Shown here one piece after another: positions 14,074 to 22,070 of a DNA stretch of 23,604 nucleotides (the first letter of the stretch is position 1; every line of letters begins with the position of its first letter). A program made the translations under genes and the position numbers. A model generated the notes under the pieces. That model was not told the origin of the DNA. It did not search any database and was given only the letters and a program-made list of their open reading frames with translations. Source of the stretch: JBOGXF01 sp050694275 (GTDB taxonomy: Bacteria; Actinomycetota; CADDZG01; WHSQ01); assembly GCA_050694275.1 (NCBI GenBank), contig JBOGXF010000122.1:1-23604 (forward strand), written 5' to 3'.

Positions 14074-15539
14074 TGCCGGGCCGTCCTGTCGGCTTCGATG
14101 ACGGCTCTTGCGATCGGAGCCGCAACCGCGCCCCCGGTGGCCTCGGAGCCGAGCGTCCCGCCGTTCTCCACGATGACCGCAACCGCGATCCTGGGGTTGT
14201 TAGCGGGAGCGAAGGCGATGAACCACGCGTGCGGTGCCTGTCCCTCGACCGTCTGGGCGGTTCCCGTCTTTCCCGCTATCTGCAGGCCCGGAATCTGCGC
14301 GGCGGTGCCCGTGCCGGTCTCGACGACGGCGGTCATCAGCCCGGTGAGCTGCGACGCGGTGTTGCGCGACATCGCGCGCCCGAGCGACTCGGGCGAATAC
14401 CGGCGCACGATCCCCCCGGACGGCTCGTCGATGACCTCGGCTACGAGTCGGGGCCGCGGCACGATGCCGCCGTTCCCCACGGTGGCCGCGATCACGGCCA
14501 TCTGTAGCGGCGTAGCGACCACGCTTCCCTGACCGATCCCCTGGAACGCGCGGAAGGGCTCTTCGTCGTCGGGAATGCGCGGAACGAGCGCCGCCTCCGT
14601 CCCGACGTCGAAGGGGAGCGGTTCGTTGAAGCCGAGCGCGTCGGCCATGTCCGTGATCTCGTTGTGAACCCGGAGCCCCAGCCGCGCGAAGGTCGTGTTG
14701 CACGACACGCGCAGCGCTTCGGCGAACGTGATCTGACCCCCGCCGATGCACGTTCCACCCCCGAAGTTCTGCACGGTCTCGTCGGTGAGCGGGAGATCGA
14801 GCTCGCTCACGTCCTCGAAGGTCGACTGCGGCGTGAAGTCCCCAGACTCGAGCGCCGCCGCGGCGGTGACCACCTTGAACGTCGAGCCCGGCGGATAACC
14901 GCGCGAAGTCGTCTTGCTCACCAGCGGGCTCTGCGGGCTCGCCGGGTCGAGCGAGTCCCAGTGAGACCGCACGACCTGCGTGTTGTGGGCTGCAAGCGGA
15001 TTGGGGTCGTAGGAGGGATTGCTCCACATCGCTCGGACCTCGCCGGTCGACGGGTCGAGAGCGACGACCGCGCCCTGTTGGCCCCCGAGAGAATCCCGCG
15101 CCGCCTGTTGCACCGCGGAATCGATCGTGAGCCGCACGTTGTCGCCCTGCCGCCCGGCTCCGAGAAAGCGATCCTCGATGTCCTGCATCGTGATGACGCC
15201 GCTCTCTCCCAGGAGCTGATCGTTGAAGCTGCGCTCGATGCGCGCCTCGCCGAACACCACGGAGTAGAAGCCGGTGATGTGCGCGTACAGGTCACCCTGC
15301 GGATATCTCCGACGGAACTTGAGCCGTCCGCCCGTTCTCCTCGAAGTCGCGATGCTCTCGAGGTCGGACGTCAAGATGTCGCCTCTCTTGATCGCGTACT
15401 CCGCGAGAAGGGACCGGATGTTGGCATCGTTGCCGGCGATGCGCTCCGCCGCGAAAATCTGCACGTAGTTGAGTTGGAAGAACACCGCGATGAACGCGAC
15501 CAGCAGGGCGAACGCGACCTTTCTGATCTGTCCCTGCAT
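14067..15539 (-). CDS. pbpA: Penicillin-binding protein PbpA (class B transpeptidase)
   Basis: A 490-residue transpeptidase with one N-terminal membrane helix (about 7-28), a short pedestal domain, and a penicillin-binding domain. The three active-site motifs are clear: S219-T-F-K222, S279-C-N281 and K424-T-G-T427. It crosslinks peptidoglycan outside the membrane and works with the glycan polymerase RodA encoded just before it. The start at ATG 15537-15539 overlaps the rodA stop by one base (TGATG), and GGGAGG lies 5 bases before it. The same frame is open for about 345 codons further upstream across rodA, but that is a GC-bias artefact. Confidence 0.95.
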   Translation of the reverse strand: MQGQIRKVAFALLVAFIAVFFQLNYVQIFAAERIAGNDANIRSLLAEYAIKRGDILTSDLESIATSRRTGGRLKFRRRYPQGDLYAHITGFYSVVFGEARIERSFNDQLLGESGVITMQDIEDRFLGAGRQGDNVRLTIDSAVQQAARDSLGGQQGAVVALDPSTGEVRAMWSNPSYDPNPLAAHNTQVVRSHWDSLDPASPQSPLVSKTTSRGYPPGSTFKVVTAAAALESGDFTPQSTFEDVSELDLPLTDETVQNFGGGTCIGGGQITFAEALRVSCNTTFARLGLRVHNEITDMADALGFNEPLPFDVGTEAALVPRIPDDEEPFRAFQGIGQGSVVATPLQMAVIAATVGNGGIVPRPRLVAEVIDEPSGGIVRRYSPESLGRAMSRNTASQLTGLMTAVVETGTGTAAQIPGLQIAGKTGTAQTVEGQAPHAWFIAFAPANNPRIAVAVIVENGGTLGSEATGGAVAAPIARAVIEADRTARQW

Positions 15540-16867
15540 CAGCGCCTCCCACCCACCAATATCTCCGCCGTGTCGGCCGGGCCCGGCTCTCGCGCGGTCT
15601 GATCCGAGATCCGAACGAGCAGCGCGATGAGGATGAAGTTCGACAGGAGGCTCGATCCACCGTAGGACATGAACGGCAGAGTGACGCCGGTCAGCGGCAG
15701 CAGACGCGTCACGCCCGCCAGGATGATGAACGTCTGAATTCCGAGGATCGTCGTGAGGCCTGCCGCCAGGAGCTGGCCGAAATCCGAGCGGGCTTCCAGC
15801 GCGATGCGAAACCCGCGACCTATCAGCAGGATGAACGAGATGAGAATCGCGGCGGTTCCGAGCAGCCCGAGCTCCTCGCCGATGACCGAGAAGATGAAGT
15901 CGGTGTGCGCGGCGGGGATGAGGTCGGGCCGCCCCTGACCGAGCCCGGTGCCGAAGAGGCCGCCGGTCGATAACGCGAACAGCGACTGCGCAAGCTGAAA
16001 GCCTTCGTCGCCGAGCAGTCTGGGCTTGCTGAAGAGGTCGAGCCACACGACGACGCGCGTCTGCACGTGGCTGAATGTCTGGTAGCCGATGAACGCGCCC
16101 GCGCCGAACAGGACGAACCCGAACGCGGTGTAGACGAACCGTCCCGTCGCCATGTACAGCATCACGAGAAATATCGAGAAGAACAACAGGCTCGAGCCAA
16201 GGTCCTTCTCGTAGAACATCACCGCGAGCGACAATCCCCACATGACGAGAAGGGGGCCGAAGTGCTTGATGTCGGGGATGTGAATCCCCAAGACTCGACG
16301 CGTGGCGACGGCGAGAAGCTCCTTGCGTTCGGCGAGATAAGCCGCGAAGAAGATCACGAGGGCGACCTTCGCCAGCTCGCCGGGTTGGAACTGAAAGCTC
16401 CCGATCTGGATCCAGAGCCGTGCCCCATTGATCGTCTCGCCGAGCGGAGTCATTGGTAGGAGCAGGAGCCCCACTCCCGCGAAGCCGAGGATGTACTTGT
16501 AGCGCGCGAGAACGCGATAGTCGCGGAAAAACAGAAGCGTTGCGACGAAGAGCGCGACGCCGAAGGCGGTCCACACCACCTGGGTCGCCCCGAACCCTTC
16601 GGGGTCGAGCCGGTAGATGGCGGCGAGCCCGACGGCGTTCAGGATCGCTACCAGCGGCAGGATCAGGTGATCCGCCTGCGGCGCGATCTTACGGACCACG
16701 ACGTGAGCAGCGATGTATACGAAGGCGATGAGGACCATGAGAGGAGTCGCGGCGGACAGACGATCCATGCTGCGAGCGAGGGCGGCGAGCGCCACCGCCC
16801 CCAGACCGACGATGAGGGCGAGGAGCAAGAGTGAAAGCTCGTGGTTGCGGCGCGCGGTGGACTGCAT
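15539..16867 (-). CDS. rodA: RodA/FtsW-family peptidoglycan glycosyltransferase
   Basis: A 442-residue polytopic SEDS protein with many membrane helices. Family signatures are visible: NGARLWIQIG (147-156), QPGELAKVALVIFFAAYL (161-178), the catalytic aspartate in EKDLGSSL (D222), HTDFIFSVIGEELG (321-334) and the terminal PFMSYGGSSLLSNF. It polymerises glycan strands from lipid II and pairs with PbpA. The ATG at 16865-16867 overlaps the pstP stop by one base (TGATG) and lacks a ribosome site, so translation is coupled. Whether it acts in elongation or at the septum is not decided by sequence; in mycobacteria the homologue at this position is called RodA. Confidence 0.95.
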   Translation of the reverse strand: MQSTARRNHELSLLLLALIVGLGAVALAALARSMDRLSAATPLMVLIAFVYIAAHVVVRKIAPQADHLILPLVAILNAVGLAAIYRLDPEGFGATQVVWTAFGVALFVATLLFFRDYRVLARYKYILGFAGVGLLLLPMTPLGETINGARLWIQIGSFQFQPGELAKVALVIFFAAYLAERKELLAVATRRVLGIHIPDIKHFGPLLVMWGLSLAVMFYEKDLGSSLLFFSIFLVMLYMATGRFVYTAFGFVLFGAGAFIGYQTFSHVQTRVVVWLDLFSKPRLLGDEGFQLAQSLFALSTGGLFGTGLGQGRPDLIPAAHTDFIFSVIGEELGLLGTAAILISFILLIGRGFRIALEARSDFGQLLAAGLTTILGIQTFIILAGVTRLLPLTGVTLPFMSYGGSSLLSNFILIALLVRISDQTAREPGPADTAEILVGGRR

Positions 16868-18042
16868 CACTGATCGTTGGTGCCGGCTCGCGGCCTTGGT
16901 TCCTCGTTCTGGACGAATCTCTCGTAGTTCCGCACGGTGGTCTCCGCCTCTTCCCGGGAGTCGACCTTGATCCCATCTTCGATATCGATCCGGATGAACT
17001 CGGGGAGATCTGCGGCGTTGATTGCTGTCTCCTCCTGCTCCTCCTTGAGGCTCAACCCTGCGATCTCTTCGGGGATGCCCTGATAGATGGCAACGTTGCC
17101 GGCCTCGTTCACGCCGACGAACCACGAGTTGGAGAGGGCGAACCGTACTGCGGCGTATCCGGCGAGAGCGAGCACGGCGAGGATGCCGGTCGCAACGAAG
17201 ATCTTGGCGATCGGTCTGCGCCGGACCGGCCCATCCGCGGGCAGATCGACGCTGGCCACCGCCTCGCTCGGGGTGTCCTCGCGCCGTGGGGCGATTACCG
17301 CGCCGGACTGGGCCGGATTTGCTTCGGCATCGGTGCGAGCGACGTCGACGACGATGACCGTGATGTTGTCTTCCCCGCCCGCCGAGTTGGCCAGCGACAC
17401 GAGCCGGTCGGCTGCTTGCTGAGGATCGCTCTCGGTTTCGAGCATCTCTACGATCTGAGCGTGCTCCACCATAGAGGTCAGCCCGTCCGAGCAGATGAGG
17501 ACGCGGTCACCCTCCCCGACATCAATAGCCGTGAGGTCGACATGCACATCGTCGTCGACTCCAAGGGCGCGCGTGATGACGCTGCGCTGCGGATGATGAA
17601 CGGCCTCCTCGGGCCGCAGCTTGCCCTCGCGCACCAGGCGGCCAACGAGGGTGTGGTCGTCGGTGAGCTGCTCGAGCTCGCCGTTGCGGAACAGATAGGC
17701 GCGCGAATCCCCGACGTGAGCGATGTGAGCCCTCTCCGCATCGAACAGCACGAGGGTGCAAGTCGTTCCCATCCCGCTGAGCTGTGGGTCGGACTGCGCC
17801 TTATTCAAGATGGCTTGGTTGGCGCCCTTGATCAGGACCGCGAGGCTGCCGGGATCTTCGGCAGTCGCGTCGCCCGAGTGCGCCGATATCAGGTCGATGG
17901 CGGTAGCCGACGCGATGTCGCCGGCGATGTGTCCGCCCATGCCGTCGGCGACGACGAAGAGGGGAGCGTCGGCGAGGTACGAGTCTTCGTTGGCCTCGCG
18001 CACGAGGCCGACATCGGTCTTGGCGCCGACTTTGAGGTTCAC
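16867..18042 (-). CDS. pstP: PP2C-family phosphatase PstP
   Basis: A 391-residue transmembrane phosphatase, partner of PknA/PknB. The PP2C domain (1-235) has the metal-binding motifs REANEDSY (D20), VADGMGGH (D33), GDSRAY, CSDGLTSMV and GGEDNITV. A membrane helix (about 280-300) is followed by a 90-residue extracellular tail. It removes phosphate from threonine on the kinases and their targets, and from FHA-bound proteins. The start is GTG at 18042, overlapping the fhaB stop (GTGA), with CTGGAG 8 bases upstream. Gene order and coupling are as in other actinobacteria. Confidence 0.95.
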   Translation of the reverse strand: MNLKVGAKTDVGLVREANEDSYLADAPLFVVADGMGGHIAGDIASATAIDLISAHSGDATAEDPGSLAVLIKGANQAILNKAQSDPQLSGMGTTCTLVLFDAERAHIAHVGDSRAYLFRNGELEQLTDDHTLVGRLVREGKLRPEEAVHHPQRSVITRALGVDDDVHVDLTAIDVGEGDRVLICSDGLTSMVEHAQIVEMLETESDPQQAADRLVSLANSAGGEDNITVIVVDVARTDAEANPAQSGAVIAPRREDTPSEAVASVDLPADGPVRRRPIAKIFVATGILAVLALAGYAAVRFALSNSWFVGVNEAGNVAIYQGIPEEIAGLSLKEEQEETAINAADLPEFIRIDIEDGIKVDSREEAETTVRNYERFVQNEEPRPRAGTNDQ

Positions 18043-18503
18043 TTGCGCAGCTCCAGAACGGCCTTACCGATCTTCACCTGGTCTCCTCGCTGCAGCTCGG
18101 CTGCGGCCGTGATGCGGCGCCGGTTCACGTAGGTGCCGTTGGTCGAGCCCATGTCCTCGATCATGTACGAGTCGCCGCGCCTGAAGATGCGCGCGTGAAC
18201 CTGCGACACATAGGTGTCGTCCAGCACCAAGCTGCACTTATCGGCGCGCCCGATGATGACCTCGTCGTCGAGGTCCCACGACTTCCCCTTGAGCTTGTCG
18301 CTTTCGACCACCGTGATGCGACGGGGGGCCTTCTTCGACTTGCGTGAGGCCGGTCGGGCCGCTGCGGGGGCTGCGGAGCGCTGTGAGGGGGTACGGGTCT
18401 GCGGACGCAGCTCGATGTACACCGCGCGCACCGCGCGCGCGACGAAGATGTAGAGAATCACCAGGAAGATGTACTTGAGCAGATCGAGCACAAGGGCCGG
18501 CAT
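18039..18503 (-). CDS. fhaB: Membrane FHA-domain protein FhaB (FipA-like)
   Basis: A 154-residue protein with an N-terminal membrane helix (about 7-30), a basic Ala/Ser/Lys-rich linker, and an FHA domain (65-152). The phosphothreonine-binding residues are visible: IIGRADKC (83-90), S100-xxH103 and MGSTNGTYVN (118-127). FHA domains read threonines phosphorylated by PknA/PknB; the mycobacterial homologue (FipA) links phosphorylation to FtsZ and FtsQ. The ATG at 18501-18503 follows the fhaA stop by 4 bases. Strong family and context match. Confidence 0.93.
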   Translation of the reverse strand: MPALVLDLLKYIFLVILYIFVARAVRAVYIELRPQTRTPSQRSAAPAAARPASRKSKKAPRRITVVESDKLKGKSWDLDDEVIIGRADKCSLVLDDTYVSQVHARIFRRGDSYMIEDMGSTNGTYVNRRRITAAAELQRGDQVKIGKAVLELRK

Positions 18504-18507
18504 GGGA

Positions 18508-19287
18508 TCAGTCGTCCCTTGACGTCTTGAAGATCAGCTCGCTCGTCCCAAAGGAGATGCGGTCGCCGTTGCTGAGCCTGTGCTCGCGGGCGAGCTTTCC
18601 GTTGACGAGCGTGCCGTTGGTCGAGCCGAGGTCGACGATCAGCCACCGATCTCCGTCGCGCCTGAGTTCTGCGTGGCGGCGGCTGACGTTCGAGTCGGTG
18701 AGCACGACGTCGTTGGTCGACATGCGGCCGATGGTCACCGGAGGGCTCGTCACTGCGATCCGCTCGCTCTCGTTGCCCGAGTCGTCGAGGACGACGAGCT
18801 CGGCCCCCGTGCGGCCCGGCCCCCCGCGATCGGCGCGGTCAAGCGAGATCGCTCGGGTGGACAACGCATCCCCCTCTTTCGGCTGTTGGGTGGAGACCCG
18901 TGGGGCCCCGGCGTCCGGATCGGCCGTGAGCGAGGCCTCGACTCTGAACTCGCCCTTGCCGATGCCCTCGGATTCCACGAAGGCGACCCGGGGAAGCCCC
19001 ATGAGGTTCCACCGGTGCTGCTTGGCGTTGTCGATGACGAGATCGGAGAATTCCCGGGCGAGCCCGGCCTCCATTTGGGAGAAGCGGCCGTAGTCATCCG
19101 GCCCCATGAGAACGCGGAAGTCGTTCGGAGCGTAGGTGCGGTTGACCGAGATCGTCCGGCCCTCGTCCATCTCTCGGAGGATGCGCCGGCCGACCTCGAC
19201 GGGCTGGAGGCCCGAGCGAAAGAGCTTGGCGAAGAAACCCTCGAGCAGCCCCTCCAGCCGGCGTTCGATGTCCCTTGCGACGCCCAT
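18508..19287 (-). CDS. fhaA: FHA-domain protein FhaA with DUF3662 domain
   Basis: A 259-residue cytoplasmic protein. The N-terminal DUF3662 domain (1-120) is followed by a short linker and an FHA domain (163-255) with IGRMSTND (186-193), SRRH (202-205) and LGSTNGTLVN (220-229). In mycobacteria FhaA binds the phosphorylated pseudokinase domain of MviN/MurJ and restrains cell-wall synthesis. That homologue is about twice as long because of a long linker, which is reduced here. It is the first gene of the operon. The ATG at 19285-19287 has no ribosome site; a CATAAT box ends 8 bases upstream, so transcription probably starts at or beside the start codon. Confidence 0.93.
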   Translation of the reverse strand: MGVARDIERRLEGLLEGFFAKLFRSGLQPVEVGRRILREMDEGRTISVNRTYAPNDFRVLMGPDDYGRFSQMEAGLAREFSDLVIDNAKQHRWNLMGLPRVAFVESEGIGKGEFRVEASLTADPDAGAPRVSTQQPKEGDALSTRAISLDRADRGGPGRTGAELVVLDDSGNESERIAVTSPPVTIGRMSTNDVVLTDSNVSRRHAELRRDGDRWLIVDLGSTNGTLVNGKLAREHRLSNGDRISFGTSELIFKTSRDD

Positions 19288-19295
19288 TGAGACGC

Positions 19296-19301
19296 ATTAT
19301 G
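19296..19301 (-). promoter_or_regulatory. -10 box of the fhaA-pknB operon
   Basis: CATAAT on the minus strand ends 8 bases before the fhaA ATG and there is no Shine-Dalgarno sequence between. This is the best promoter candidate for the seven-gene operon and implies a very short or absent leader. The first base departs from TANNNT and no -35 box is visible. Confidence 0.4.
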
Positions 19302-19329
19302 CCCGCCCGGAGGAGAGCAACCCGCCTGC

Positions 19330-19335
19330 TAATCT
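19330..19335 (+). promoter_or_regulatory. -10 box for tRNA-Leu and its leader
   Basis: TAATCT fits TANNNT and is the only good plus-strand box between fhaA and tRNA-Leu. Transcription would begin near 19340-19342, at the base of the long hairpin, leaving a leader of about 88 nt before the tRNA. Confidence 0.45.
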
Positions 19336-19341
19336 GTGAAC

Positions 19342-19424
19342 CGGCCGCCCGGTCGAACGCCGAGTGCTCATGAGACGACCTGTGAGGTCGTGTGGTGAGC
19401 ACTCGACTGATGAGGACCCGGCCG
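19342..19424 (+). ncRNA. Structured leader RNA upstream of tRNA-Leu
   Basis: A long interrupted hairpin with four stems: CGGCCG (19342-19347) with CGGCCG (19419-19424); GGTC (19351-19354) with GACC (19415-19418); CGAGTGCTCA (19361-19370) with TGAGCACTCG (19396-19405); and ACGACC (19375-19380) with GGTCGT (19386-19391) around a TGTGA loop. Internal loops are CCC, GAACGC/ACTGATGAG and TGAG/GTGG. It starts where transcription is predicted to start and ends 4 bases before the tRNA. It could be a leader removed by RNase P, a stable small RNA, or a regulatory fold. I recognise no known RNA family. Confidence 0.5.
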
Positions 19425-19428
19425 TCCG

Positions 19429-19513
19429 GGGCGAGTGGTGGAACGGGAGACACGCTGGCTTCAGGTGCCAGTGCGCTTAACGGCGCGTGGGGGTTCAAAT
19501 CCCCCCTCGCCCA
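19429..19513 (+). tRNA. tRNA-Leu(CAG)
   Basis: All arms fold: acceptor GGGCGAG/CTCGCCC, D arm GTG/CAC, anticodon stem CTGGC/GCCAG with loop TTCAGGT (anticodon CAG), a 17-base variable arm with a GCGC/GCGC stem, and T arm GGGGG/CCCCC with TTCAAAT. Length 85, discriminator A, CCA not encoded. A tRNA-Leu(CAG) next to fhaA is also the mycobacterial arrangement. The 63 bases between it and larC hold no clear feature. Confidence 0.97.
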
Positions 19514-19576
19514 CTCACCGCACAGGTGCGCGACATTGGCCCCGTATAGCCGTGGAAATGTTGCTCACCTCGAAGA

Positions 19577-20758
19577 TCAGGCAGGTTCGGGGGCCGTGCG
19601 CGCCGCCTCGAGAGCACGGGCGTAGACCTCCCTGAGCGGGAGGCCGGTGGCGCGGGCCACCCGCCGGGCGTCCTCGTGCTCGGGCGCCATCGACGTGATC
19701 TCGCCGTCCTTGATCCCGAGCTTGACCCGCACCGGGTGCCCCTCGACCTCGACCGAGAGCCATTTCCGGTCGAGCGCCAGCTTGTCGACGGGAGTCACCC
19801 GCAAGCCGAGCGTGCCGGTCTCTCGGAAGACGATGTCCATGAGGTCGGCGCGGCGCTCGGGGTCGGCGAGCACGCTGAGAGTGAACGCGGGACGGCCCTT
19901 CTTCATGACCATCGGCGTGACCCACGCATCCTGTGCCCCCGCATCCAGCAGCGACCCGACGGCATAAGAGACGACCTCCGGGGTGACATCGTCGAGGTTG
20001 GTCTCGATCAGAAAAGCATCCGAGCGGTGGGTCTCGCCTTCGGCCATCTCGCCGACCAGGACGCGCACGGCGTTGGGAACGTCGCCGTCCCGGGAACCGG
20101 CACCGAGCCCGACCGCATCCACCGTCATCCGGGGGAAGGGGCCGAATGAATCGGAGAAGGTCGCGAGGAGGGCCGCGCCGGTCGGGGTCACCAGCTCCTC
20201 GGTCCCGCGCTCGTAGAGGGTCGCGCCGCGACCACGGAAGATCTCGACAACCGCAGGCGCAGGCAACGGCAACGGGCCGTGCGCGCCTTTCACGGCTCCC
20301 GCCCCCGTCGCGATGGGCGAGGTCATCACGCGCGCCGGCAAGAAGTGTTCGAGCGCGGCGCACGCGCCCACGACGTCGACGAGCGCGTCGAGCGCGCCGA
20401 CCTCGTGGAAGTGGACTTCGGCGGAATCGATTCCGTGCACCCGGCTCTCGGCGTCTGCGATGACCGAGAAGCACGACAGCGCCCGTTCCTTCACCGACGT
20501 GCGCAGCGGCGCACCCTCGATCAGCTCGGCGACGTCGCGGTGGCTGCGCTCGGTGACGGAGTCGGTGGTGCCCACACGGGCGCGGAGCGCGCGCACCCCG
20601 GCCCGGCGCGTGTCCTCGAACCGGAGACCGAAGCCCCCGATGTCGAGCGCGTCGAGGGCGGCGCGGACGTCGTCCTCCGGGGCGCCGGCGTCGATGAGAG
20701 CCCCGAGGATCATGTCGCCGGCGGCTCCCGAGAAGCAGTCGAAGTAGAGAACTCGCAC
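19577..20758 (-). CDS. larC: Nickel-pincer cofactor metal-insertion protein LarC
   Basis: A 393-residue LarC, a CTP-dependent cyclometallase that inserts nickel into the pincer nucleotide used by lactate racemase-type enzymes. Typical text: YFDCFSGAAGDMILGALID at the start, VHFHEVGALDALVDVVG (115-131), ELVTPTGAALL and ETNLDDVTPE. In Lactobacillus plantarum the protein comes from two frames joined by a programmed frameshift; here it is one continuous frame. The start is GTG at 20758, one base after the larB stop, with AGAAGG about 9 bases upstream, so the genes are coupled. No LarE or LarA homologue is in the window. Confidence 0.93.
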   Translation of the reverse strand: MRVLYFDCFSGAAGDMILGALIDAGAPEDDVRAALDALDIGGFGLRFEDTRRAGVRALRARVGTTDSVTERSHRDVAELIEGAPLRTSVKERALSCFSVIADAESRVHGIDSAEVHFHEVGALDALVDVVGACAALEHFLPARVMTSPIATGAGAVKGAHGPLPLPAPAVVEIFRGRGATLYERGTEELVTPTGAALLATFSDSFGPFPRMTVDAVGLGAGSRDGDVPNAVRVLVGEMAEGETHRSDAFLIETNLDDVTPEVVSYAVGSLLDAGAQDAWVTPMVMKKGRPAFTLSVLADPERRADLMDIVFRETGTLGLRVTPVDKLALDRKWLSVEVEGHPVRVKLGIKDGEITSMAPEHEDARRVARATGLPLREVYARALEAARTAPEPA

Positions 20759-20759
20759 C

Positions 20760-21515
20760 TCAGGGCGCCTTCTCGGAGAGGATGCGCAGCGCTGCGGTCG
20801 CGGCGCCGAATCCGTTGTCGATGTTGGTGACGAGGATGCCGGCGGCGCACGAGTTCAGCATGCCGAGCAGGGCGGCGAGGCCCTCGAACGAAGCGCCGTA
20901 GCCGACGCTCGTTGGGACCGCGATGACGGGGGCCGGGGTCATCCCCCCGACGAGGCTCGGGAGCGCGCCCTCCATCCCGGCAACCACGATGACGACGTCT
21001 GAGGCTCGGAGCCGATCCTGCTCGGCGAGAATCCGATGGACGCCCGCGACGCCGACGTCGGTGACGCGTTCGACGGCCATGCCGAGGGCCCCGGCGGTGA
21101 CCGCAGCCTCCTCGGCGACTTCGAGATCCGAGGTCCCGGCGCTCACGACCGTGACGGTCCCTGAGATCGGCCGCGGTGCCGGGCGTAGCACGACGATGCG
21201 CGCGACTTCGTGGTGTGTCGATGACGGAAGCTCGGCCAGCAACGCGGAGGCGGTCGCGGACGGCACCCGCGTGGCGAGGACGGGACCCGTGCCCGCGTCC
21301 AGCAGGCGACGGGCGATGGCCACGACTTGCTCGGGGGTCTTGCCTTCCGCGTAGATCGCCTCCGGCATCCCGATCCGTAGCTCCCGGTGGGTATCCAGGC
21401 GCGCGAAGCCGATGTCGTCCACCGGGAGTCGCCGCAGCGCGCGCAGCGCGTCGTCGACCGAGGTGGTCCCCTCCGTGACGCTCGTGAGCAGGTCTTTCAC
21501 CTCTTCCGGGCGCAT
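20760..21515 (-). CDS. larB: Nickel-pincer cofactor biosynthesis protein LarB
   Basis: A 251-residue PurE-like enzyme that carboxylates and hydrolyses nicotinic acid adenine dinucleotide, the first step of pincer cofactor synthesis. The C-terminal PurE-like part has SAGTSDLEVAEEA, VAGMEGALPSLVGG, VPTSVGYGASFEG and the conserved cysteine C223 in LLGMLNSCAAGI, matching the residue that forms the substrate adduct in known LarB. It starts at ATG 21515, 6 bases after a TACACT box on the minus strand, so it is probably leaderless. It is divergent from the DUF4446 gene across 24 bases and coupled to larC. Confidence 0.94.
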   Translation of the reverse strand: MRPEEVKDLLTSVTEGTTSVDDALRALRRLPVDDIGFARLDTHRELRIGMPEAIYAEGKTPEQVVAIARRLLDAGTGPVLATRVPSATASALLAELPSSTHHEVARIVVLRPAPRPISGTVTVVSAGTSDLEVAEEAAVTAGALGMAVERVTDVGVAGVHRILAEQDRLRASDVVIVVAGMEGALPSLVGGMTPAPVIAVPTSVGYGASFEGLAALLGMLNSCAAGILVTNIDNGFGAATAALRILSEKAP

Positions 21516-21539
21516 GGCCTCAGTGTAGGATGACCCGTC
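21516..21539. promoter_or_regulatory. 24-bp bidirectional promoter (larB / DUF4446)
   Basis: The gap between the start codons is 6 bases, AGTGTAGGAT (21522-21531, fitting ANNNTANNNT), then 8 bases. Minus-strand box TACACT ends 6 bases before the larB ATG; plus-strand box TAGGAT ends 8 bases before the GTG of the DUF4446 gene. The layout is the same as at 8592-8615. Confidence 0.55.
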
Positions 21540-22061
21540 GTGCCCGACCTAACGCTCGATCAGCTCACTCTCGCGCTAGCCATCGTGGCGGGTGGCGCCC
21601 TCGTCGGGTTGATCACGTCCGTGATACTTGCCGCCCGTCTCAGACGACTGCATCGCGCGTACGCGCTTCTGAGGACCGAAGACGACGAGAGCGACATCAT
21701 CTCGGTCGTCGGTCGATCGCTGAAGCGGATCGACGGGGTTGCGCGCCGCGTCGACGATCTCGCGGCGGAGCAGAGATCCGGCGCTCACCTCGGACGGTAC
21801 GCGCTCCAGAAGTTCCACCTCGTCCGCTACGACGCGTTCGACGACATGGGCGGGCGCCTGTCGTTCTCGGCCGCGCTTCTCGACGACCACGGCGACGGGC
21901 TCGTGATCACCTCGATCAACGGACGCAGCGAGACCCGCACCTATGCCAAGCCGGTCAAGAACCTCACGTCCGAGCACAACCTGTCCGAGGAGGAACGCGC
22001 CGCGATCGAGGGTGCGATGAGCGGATACGCACGGGACAAGACGCCCGTCCGCTCGCACTGA
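21540..22061 (+). CDS. DUF4446 family protein
   Basis: A 173-residue protein with an N-terminal membrane helix (about 10-33), a basic stretch, a helical region and a DUF4446 domain. The family signature is clear: LQKFHLVRYDAFDDMGG, LSFSAALLDDHGDGLVITSI, NGRSETRTYAKPV and LSEEERAAI. Members sit in actinobacteria and firmicutes, often beside serS or chromosome-partition genes. Function unknown. It starts at GTG 21540, 8 bases after a TAGGAT box and without a ribosome site. serS follows after 9 bases and is probably co-transcribed. Confidence 0.88.
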   Translation: MPDLTLDQLTLALAIVAGGALVGLITSVILAARLRRLHRAYALLRTEDDESDIISVVGRSLKRIDGVARRVDDLAAEQRSGAHLGRYALQKFHLVRYDAFDDMGGRLSFSAALLDDHGDGLVITSINGRSETRTYAKPVKNLTSEHNLSEEERAAIEGAMSGYARDKTPVRSH

Positions 22062-22070
22062 CCTCGGCCG

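Noticed and set aside
15540..16574. Open frame that would extend PbpA by 345 residues upstream on the minus strand.
   Set aside because: It overlaps rodA in another frame, has a low-complexity Arg-rich translation, and PbpA homology starts at the ATG at 15539 with a good ribosome site.
19355..19414. K-turn in the loop GAACGC/ACTGATGAG.
   Set aside because: The GA pairs do not sit directly next to the second helix and the loop has too many extra bases for the standard form.
19349..19421. Hammerhead ribozyme-like core (CTGATGA at 19407-19413 and GAA at 19355-19357 flanked by pairing stems).
   Set aside because: A hammerhead needs a third stem and an NUH cleavage site between these elements. 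Here the middle is one continuous hairpin with no such junction.
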